This document shows positions 5,494 through 9,319 of a DNA stretch of 9,319 nucleotides, piece by piece. The DNA comes from Firm-04 sp045628085 (lineage in GTDB: Bacteria > Bacillota > Clostridia > Oscillospirales > Ruminococcaceae). Location: positions 1-9,319 of the forward strand of contig JAZQOZ010000034.1 of the NCBI GenBank assembly GCA_045628085.1, written 5' to 3'. The translations under genes were made by a program, and so were the position numbers. The notes under the pieces were generated by a model, which was given only the letters and a program-made list of their open reading frames with translations, was not told the origin of the DNA and searched no databases. How positions within the stretch are numbered: the stretch's first letter is position 1; the number at the start of each line of letters is the position of its first letter.

Positions 5494-5945
5494 TTATTCA
5501 ACACCTCATTTATGTTCAGTGGCTTTTGTAAGCTTTCTGATAAGGCAAACATTTCATCATTGAGTTGAGCCACCATCGGATCCGAGGGGGAGAGCACTCG
5601 GCACTGTTCATATAAACTATGAAGTTGCCCGTTCTTTAGATTGAAACTTTCAAGCGTGTGAAATTGGACTTCAAAAGCTTGACCTTCTGGACTTAAGATA
5701 GTTGCATTTATGCCGTTATAAGGATTCGACGTATCCCCCCATGTGTTTTTCACTCTCGCTACTGAGTATCCATTCGCTTCAAATTCTTGTAAGCTAAGAT
5801 TTGTTCCTTCAGCTAATTGATCAGGCTCGAAAATCTCAGTGTAACGAATAAGATCGTTCATTTCCGTAATCGGCTTGCTTGTAGCTCTTCCATACATCTT
5901 TTCATATGTTGATGTAGGGGTTTTTAGCCTATACTCTATTGACAT
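5490..5945 (-). CDS. RelA/SpoT-like synthetase toxin domain (ToxSAS type), possibly N-terminally cut
   Basis: This 151-residue protein is an alarmone-synthetase-like domain. R6-L-K8-T-P-T-S-T-Y-E-K16 corresponds to the ATP-binding R-x-K...S...K block of RelA/Rel, D31 in N-D-L-I-R-Y-T to the Mg-binding Asp, Y76-N-G-I-N to the acceptor-stacking Tyr loop, and E92-V-Q-F-H-T to the catalytic E-I-Q-I-R-T block. The E-V-Q-F-H-T form is the one I associate with toxin domains at the ends of MuF and polymorphic toxins. The catalytic residues are all there, but the helices that normally precede the R-x-K block are missing, the ATG has no ribosome site and a T6 run abuts it. It may therefore be an orphan toxin tip with its immunity gene. 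The product could be ppGpp, ppApp or pyrophosphorylated tRNA; the sequence does not decide. Confidence 0.7.
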   Translation of the reverse strand: MSIEYRLKTPTSTYEKMYGRATSKPITEMNDLIRYTEIFEPDQLAEGTNLSLQEFEANGYSVARVKNTWGDTSNPYNGINATILSPEGQAFEVQFHTLESFNLKNGQLHSLYEQCRVLSPSDPMVAQLNDEMFALSESLQKPLNINEVLNK

Positions 5946-5951
5946 ATAAAA

Positions 5952-6025
5952 AAGAAAGCATATCTGACCGAATTGTTCTCATATTCAGTATGAGCCTACT
6001 TCCGTTTGATTCAAAAGGCTTTCTT
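5952..6025 (-). terminator. Terminator or attenuator directly before the toxin gene
   Basis: On the minus strand AAGAAAGC (6025-6018) pairs with GCTTTCTT (5959-5952), followed by a run of T that reaches almost to the toxin ATG at 5945. The 58-nt loop holds a second hairpin, CTCATA/TATGAG (5978-5983, 5989-5994). An alternative pairing of AGCC with GGCT inside the loop would compete with the main stem. It either ends an upstream transcript or attenuates toxin expression. Confidence 0.45.
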
Positions 6026-6399
6026 CAAGTTAGATAACGCAAGATCCAGTTCAATAATATAGAAAAGAAAATGACATATTGATTTATAAGAAGCCTGATA
6101 TACTATTCTAAGCAGATATTACTGTTATCCGCACATCTTCAGACCTTTCAATACAATATTCATTATACAATAGTATTGGAATTCTAAAAAACAACTCATC
6201 ATATAATTATGCGCTGTTTTCGTTTACATATCATTCGTGATTAAACCTGGCAAGCATTCAGTGAGATACTGAAAGCGTTATACTGACACTTCGAGCCGTG
6301 AGTAGTTGGCTCTTACTAATGATAATCGATTGCCATTTATGACAAAGAATTGTGCGGTCATTGAATCGACTTCCCTTTTCATTGTTCTGAACCGCGTCT
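6026..6399. other. AT-rich stretch without a recognised gene
   Basis: No convincing gene. On the minus strand a short open stretch ends 6013-6015 as E-L-D-L-A-L-S-N-L-K-K-A-F and could be the tail of a lost gene. A TATAAT on the minus strand (6162-6167) with a poor -35 might serve the toxin/hydrolase pair with a leader of about 200 nt. Two small hairpins, TTCAGT/ACTGAA and GAGCC/GGCTC, lie between 6255 and 6315 and lead into the next structured region. Confidence 0.35.
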
Positions 6400-6518
6400 A
6401 CTGGCGCGGTAACAGCGGTGCAGCCGCGCCCAGCGCGTCTGAGATCTGAGCGCTGCAAGTGTGCAGCGAGCGGAAAACGGTTAGTGAGCAATAACGAGGG
6501 AGTCACACCGTGTGACTC
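6400..6518. other. GC-rich hairpin cluster, possible structured RNA or DNA site
   Basis: Three stems follow each other in otherwise AT-rich DNA: GGCGCGG/CCGCGCC (6403-6409, 6424-6430), CGCTGCA/TGCAGCG with a 4-nt loop (6451-6457, 6462-6468) and GAGTCACA/TGTGACTC with a 3-nt loop (6500-6507, 6511-6518). No ORF with a ribosome site covers it and no T-run follows the last stem. I do not recognise an RNA family; a non-coding RNA, transfer origin or recombination site are all possible. Confidence 0.45.
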
Positions 6519-6644
6519 TGGAATAAGAATTACTTGAGATGTGTAAGATGGGAGAGTATTTCCTTAATTTTTTTGGCTTTTTAGGCATTCATCGTAAGCG
6601 CCAACCACCCCCCGCCCTCCACAGAAGAATAAAAATGAGGTATA

Positions 6645-6845
6645 ATGACCCCAAAAGGACTGATTCAGGCAGCGGTATTATATATAGATTATCTTGGCAT
6701 TTATCTGCTAAACGGATGGATTCCCTTAAACAGAGTATGGATCTTCACAATCATCTTTTTTGCAGGCTTTATCGTGATCTGGCTTGCAATCTATATCCCG
6801 ATAAAGCTGAAAGTGAATAAAATGAATCGTAGTCTCAGATCATAA
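6645..6845 (+). pseudogene. DUF3021 membrane protein, C-terminal remnant
   Basis: The 66-residue product has two hydrophobic segments (about 5-20 and 30-50), with N-G-W-I-P-L-N between them and a charged end K-L-K-V-N-K-M-N-R-S-L. This matches the last half of DUF3021 proteins, four-segment membrane proteins usually encoded beside LytTR response regulators. The normal first two segments and the LytTR partner are missing. The ATG follows GAGG by only 4 nt and overlaps a TATAAT string, so translation is doubtful. It looks like a gene cut by the rearrangement that brought in the sequence to its left. A small independent membrane protein is less likely. Confidence 0.5.
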
Positions 6846-7055
6846 AACGTTTGCACTGACTGCGAAATCTAACAGGATTGTCAGGCATTCTGAAAAAGAT
6901 TCTATGTTGTATCAATTGCGATATTTGTTGATTATCCCCGCGTGAAATCCAATATCCGATGGGCGGCTCTTGTTCATACTGCATAATCACCTGTGGTTGT
7001 AAATCCTCATTTTATATTTCTCATTAGAAATTTAACGACAATCATTAAATACTTA
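6846..7055. other. Intergenic stretch upstream of the DUF2975 operon
   Basis: I see no gene with a ribosome site here and no clear terminator after the DUF3021 remnant. The DNA becomes AT-rich towards the promoter at 7056. Confidence 0.4.
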
Positions 7056-7083
7056 TTGACAAACGTATATCTTTGTGTTATAC
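7056..7083 (+). promoter_or_regulatory. Sigma-A promoter of the DUF2975/HTH operon
   Basis: TTGACA (7056-7061), a 16-bp spacer and TTATAC (7078-7083). RNA would start near 7090, leaving a leader of about 90 nt with a hairpin GCAGGA/TCCTGC (7120-7125, 7134-7139) before the ribosome site at 7169-7175. Confidence 0.65.
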
Positions 7084-7181
7084 CCATCACAACAAAGGAT
7101 ACACAGGGAAGCGCTCCTTGCAGGAGGTTGCATTCCTGCCTTTGTACCCGCTGTACAATCTTATCCATGAGGTGATACATT

Positions 7182-8177
7182 ATGAAACATACGAAAGAAC
7201 TGGAAAAAGTGCTCCCGAAACTATGGCAGTTCGGGCAGATTGCGGCAATTGCCATGATTTTCGTAACCGTCATTTTTGTCGGTATCCTCACCACGGAGTA
7301 CGTTCTCATGGCTGTGGTATTCGGCATATTCAAAGCGGCATTGTTTGCGCTGCTGACATGGTGCATTTCCCATGTGAAAATCGTGTTTGCCGATATGCGC
7401 AGTGGAAAAACCTTCGCGGAGAGCATTGCTCCGCGTATTATCGTGATTTTCCTGACATTTTATTTCGCATTTGTACTCCGCAATTCGAGTGACTCGCTCA
7501 TCGCTGAATTTTCATTACAATGGTTCGTCCCGATTGAAGGAGCCTCGAATTTGAATCTGTTTCAAACAGTCACAACTTACGCCGCAGATTTTCTGATTGC
7601 GGTAATGGCGGTTTTCAGTGCGCTGGAGTTCTACGTGGCATCGCAAAGCAAGAATCGCAGTGCGATACTTGGCATTTCCAATCAGGAAACCCGCGCAAAA
7701 ATTGCAAAACCGATCCGCATTTGCTCAGTGATTTTCTCCATTGGTTATTTCGTGCTCATAGTGATACTCGCCATGAAGCTTCTGCTTCGTGAGCCTCCGC
7801 AGTTTTATATTGCGCTCCTGTTGCTTTCGATGATCAGCTGCATCCTCTCAATTTGCGTGCTGCTGCTGTTGTTCAGCATTATGCGGCATATTGAGAATGA
7901 CACGCCGTTTGCTGCGGATTGCGCTCCTAAAATGCGTATTCTCGGTATTTTATACGGTGTGATGTTTGTAGGAAACCTGATTTTGAATATCTTGAATCAG
8001 ATGCCATCATCTGCAACGGGGACGGCAGATCCCATGTCGATCATTTCGTATCTGAATTCGAATATTACGGTGGAAGTATCGCATCTGAATCCTGTGGTAT
8101 GCATCATTTTACTTGTACTTTCTGCGATTTACGGTCACGCAGCAAAATTGCAGAAGCAATCGGATGAGATGCTGTAA
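7182..8177 (+). CDS. Double-length DUF2975 family membrane protein
   Basis: GAGGTGA lies 6 nt before the ATG. The 331-residue protein has about eight membrane segments (near 15-35, 41-62, 85-100, 132-150, 181-202, 209-232, 252-271, 304-320). It ends Y-G-H-A-A-K-L-Q-K-Q-S-D-E-M-L, the DUF2975 C-terminal signature (Y-G/R-x-x-x-x-L-Q-x-x-x-D). DUF2975 proteins normally have about 150-200 residues and four segments. Here the pattern appears twice: V-F-A-D-M-R-S-G-K-T-F-A-E-S-I-A-P (68-84) mirrors M-R-H-I-E-N-D-T-P-F-A-A-D-C-A-P (234-249), and A-V-F-S-A-L-E-F-Y-V-A-S-Q (143-155) mirrors L-V-L-S-A-I-Y-G-H-A-A-K-L-Q (311-324). An internal duplication or fusion is therefore likely. Function is unknown; it leads an operon with a second DUF2975 protein and an HTH regulator. 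Confidence 0.8.
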   Translation: MKHTKELEKVLPKLWQFGQIAAIAMIFVTVIFVGILTTEYVLMAVVFGIFKAALFALLTWCISHVKIVFADMRSGKTFAESIAPRIIVIFLTFYFAFVLRNSSDSLIAEFSLQWFVPIEGASNLNLFQTVTTYAADFLIAVMAVFSALEFYVASQSKNRSAILGISNQETRAKIAKPIRICSVIFSIGYFVLIVILAMKLLLREPPQFYIALLLLSMISCILSICVLLLLFSIMRHIENDTPFAADCAPKMRILGILYGVMFVGNLILNILNQMPSSATGTADPMSIISYLNSNITVEVSHLNPVVCIILLVLSAIYGHAAKLQKQSDEML

Positions 8178-8192
8178 GGAGATTTGAATCAC

Positions 8193-8780
8193 ATGGCTGA
8201 TATGACAAAATTGCAAAAGACCGCATCTGCGGCTAAAAAAGCAACCACGGTACTCTATGTGCTGCTGATGGTGGTAGCAGTGCTGAAATCGCTGCAAATC
8301 GTGATTTATCTGATGCCGTTTATACCGCTCTCAATGCTGGATGTCGGATTTTTCCAGTATGAACTGGCAGTACCGATGCCGAAGGGGCTGCCACTCGGAT
8401 TGCTTTGCAAAGTGATATACTGGGCGGGCGCGATTGGCGCGGGCTGGCTTGGGCTGAAGTTCGGCAGAGAAGCTCTGGATGCGCTGCAGACGGACAATTG
8501 CTTCTCGGATAAAGTCATAATTCCGATGCAAAAGCTGGGCGGTCTGCTGATGGGCTACGGTGCGGTATCGCCGCTGTTTATGATTCTGCGTCAGGTGTTT
8601 TACCGCAGTGGACTGAATTCAAACGGATATTTTCGAATCGGCGGAAAGATGCTGTCGTTGGAATGGGTGCCGTTTCAAAATGCAGAAAGCTGGCTGCTGC
8701 TGGGGCTGTTGTTGGTAGTAATCGGGGCATTTTTCAGACGCGGCGCTGTATTGCAGCAGGAGGACGACGAACTTTTGTGA
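8193..8780 (+). CDS. DUF2975 family membrane protein
   Basis: This 195-residue protein has four membrane segments: near 18-45, 70-90, 120-140 and 168-185. Between the second and third lies F-G-R-E-A-L-D-A-L-Q-T-D-N-C-F-S, the loop that precedes the conserved aromatic/Ser of DUF2975. The end, F-R-R-G-A-V-L-Q-Q-E-D-D-E-L-L, fits the family signature. I prefer the ATG at 8193, which has AAGGAG about 11 nt upstream, over a TTG at 8184 with almost no spacing. The gene starts 15 nt after the double-length DUF2975 gene and its stop lies in the ribosome site of the HTH gene, so the three form an operon. Function is not established for the family; pairing with a YozG-like regulator is the usual arrangement. 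Confidence 0.85.
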   Translation: MADMTKLQKTASAAKKATTVLYVLLMVVAVLKSLQIVIYLMPFIPLSMLDVGFFQYELAVPMPKGLPLGLLCKVIYWAGAIGAGWLGLKFGREALDALQTDNCFSDKVIIPMQKLGGLLMGYGAVSPLFMILRQVFYRSGLNSNGYFRIGGKMLSLEWVPFQNAESWLLLGLLLVVIGAFFRRGAVLQQEDDELL

Positions 8781-8789
8781 GGTGAAGAT

Positions 8790-9032
8790 ATGGCGATTAT
8801 TCTACGGCTGGACCGTGTGATGGCGGACAGGAAGATGTCGTTGAATGAGCTGTCAGCCCGGGTCGGGGTAGCAAATGTAAATTTATCGAAGTTAAAGACG
8901 GGAAAGGTCAGTGCGATACGGTTTTCGACGTTGAATGCGATATGTGATGTATTGGACTGTCAGCCCGGGGACATATTGGAATTTGAGCGAGTAGACGGAG
9001 AAGAAACGCGAGTGACCGGAGAAGAGCCATAG
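8790..9032 (+). CDS. YozG-like XRE-family HTH transcriptional regulator
   Basis: This is an 80-residue DNA-binding protein with a Cro/CI-type helix-turn-helix over about residues 15-62 (M-S-L-N-E-L-S-A-R-V-G-V then N-L-S-K-L-K-T-G-K, ending C-Q-P-G-D-I-L-E-F). This closely follows the small YozG/HTH_26 type: L-D-R-x-M-A-x-R-K-M-S-L-N-E-L near the start and A-I-R-F-S-T-L-x-A-I-C after the recognition helix. GAGGTGA overlaps the stop of the upstream DUF2975 gene. It has no sensor domain, so any signal probably comes through the membrane proteins or through its own level. Autoregulation of the 7056 promoter is inference. The last 15 residues are an acidic, probably disordered tail. Confidence 0.9.
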   Translation: MAIILRLDRVMADRKMSLNELSARVGVANVNLSKLKTGKVSAIRFSTLNAICDVLDCQPGDILEFERVDGEETRVTGEEP

Positions 9033-9081
9033 GAAGTTGTATCTGCGATGCATTTATAATAGAGCGCTGCTCCAAACCTCG

Positions 9082-9106
9082 CCAAAGGGCATGAAATACC
9101 CTTTGG
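9082..9106. repeat. Perfect 8-bp hairpin after the operon
   Basis: CCAAAGGG (9082-9089) pairs with CCCTTTGG (9099-9106) across a 9-nt loop. No T-run follows on either strand, so it may be an RNA 3' end or weak terminator 50 bp after the HTH gene rather than a classical terminator. Confidence 0.5.
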
Positions 9107-9142
9107 AATCCCATGATAGAATCAGAAATAAAAGGCATCTAT

Positions 9143-9214
9143 ATGAAAAGTTTTCTCGATTTTTTTCAAAAATTTTCTGAGAAATTGCAATCTGTCTCAC
9201 TCCGTTGCGATTAA
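9143..9214 (+). CDS. Possible 23-residue amphipathic peptide
   Basis: AAAGG lies 7 nt before an ATG that opens 23 codons. The peptide begins M-K-S-F-L-D-F-F-Q-K-F-S-E-K-L and, drawn as a helix, places Phe and Leu on one side and charged residues on the other, like phenol-soluble modulins or some small toxins. No promoter is evident and AT-rich DNA makes such ORFs by chance, so confidence is low. The rest of 9107-9319 holds only an all-AT hairpin ATATTTTTT/AAAAAATAT (9241-9249, 9261-9269). Confidence 0.15.
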   Translation: MKSFLDFFQKFSEKLQSVSLRCD

Positions 9215-9319
9215 CATCAATTAATGACCGATTCTACGTCATATTTTTTGGTAGAAAACGAAAAAATATCAAGATAGCGTAAAACCATTAAAATCAAATC
9301 AAAAGCATATTTGGGTAGA

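Noticed and set aside
6258..6506. 82-residue minus-strand ORF across the hairpin cluster
   Set aside because: Low-complexity composition, no ribosome site, and it simply reads through the GC-rich stems.
6539..6820. 93-residue plus-strand ORF overlapping the DUF3021 remnant
   Set aside because: The other frame (6645-6845) has clear membrane segments and family resemblance; this one shows no coherent domain and crosses a C-rich tract.
7007..7492. ORFs on the other strand and frame at the start of the DUF2975 gene
   Set aside because: They are shadows: the frame from 7182 has a good ribosome site, a promoter and a membrane-protein pattern.
1..9319. tRNA or rRNA genes
   Set aside because: No cloverleaf with CCA-type end and T-loop, and no rRNA conserved block, was recognised on either strand by eye.

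Overview
The window looks like the accessory genome of a low-to-mid GC Gram-positive bacterium, probably a gut or rumen Clostridia (Lachnospiraceae/Ruminococcaceae type). The grounds are strong AGGAGG-type ribosome sites, sigma-A promoters, a DUF2975/YozG-like operon, a DUF3021 remnant and an ISL3-type transposase end. No species can be named from sequence alone.

Layout: (1) 3-251, C-terminal end of an ISL3-like transposase. (2) 253-4138, a complete transposon of the Tn552/Tn5053 (TniA-TniB) kind. It starts TGTTAGCGCCC and ends with the complement, with arrays of TTGTCA boxes inside both ends. Its minus-strand genes run DUF6431-like zinc-ribbon protein, DDE transposase, AAA+ ATPase and a 79-residue protein; the last three overlap and look translationally coupled. 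The region between the zinc-ribbon gene and the right end is non-coding in appearance. It holds a plus-strand promoter and terminator around a 34-residue membrane-peptide ORF, then a palindrome of about 400 bp with seven iterons (3 against 4) facing away from a central hairpin. (3) 4139-4515, no recognised gene. (4) 4516-~4820, a truncated DIP1984/septicolysin-like gene. (5) 4825-5945, an AT-rich minus-strand pair: a (p)ppGpp-synthetase-like toxin domain (ToxSAS type) overlapping by ATGA a small alarmone hydrolase (HD domain), read as toxin and antitoxin/immunity protein. (6) 5946-6640, gene-poor DNA with an attenuator-like hairpin before the toxin and a cluster of GC-rich hairpins. (7) 6645-6845, C-terminal remnant of a DUF3021 membrane protein. 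(8) 7056-9032, a promoter and a three-gene operon: a double-length DUF2975 protein, a single-length DUF2975 protein and a YozG-like HTH regulator. (9) 9033-9319, hairpins and one possible tiny peptide.

How they work together: the transposase and AAA+ protein should move the element through the TTGTCA end arrays. The zinc-ribbon protein and the central palindrome look like a regulatory or target-choice layer. The synthetase would make an alarmone-like product that the hydrolase removes. The DUF2975/HTH operon is probably self-regulated. The truncated genes at both sides of the alarmone module suggest a region repeatedly remodelled by insertion and deletion.
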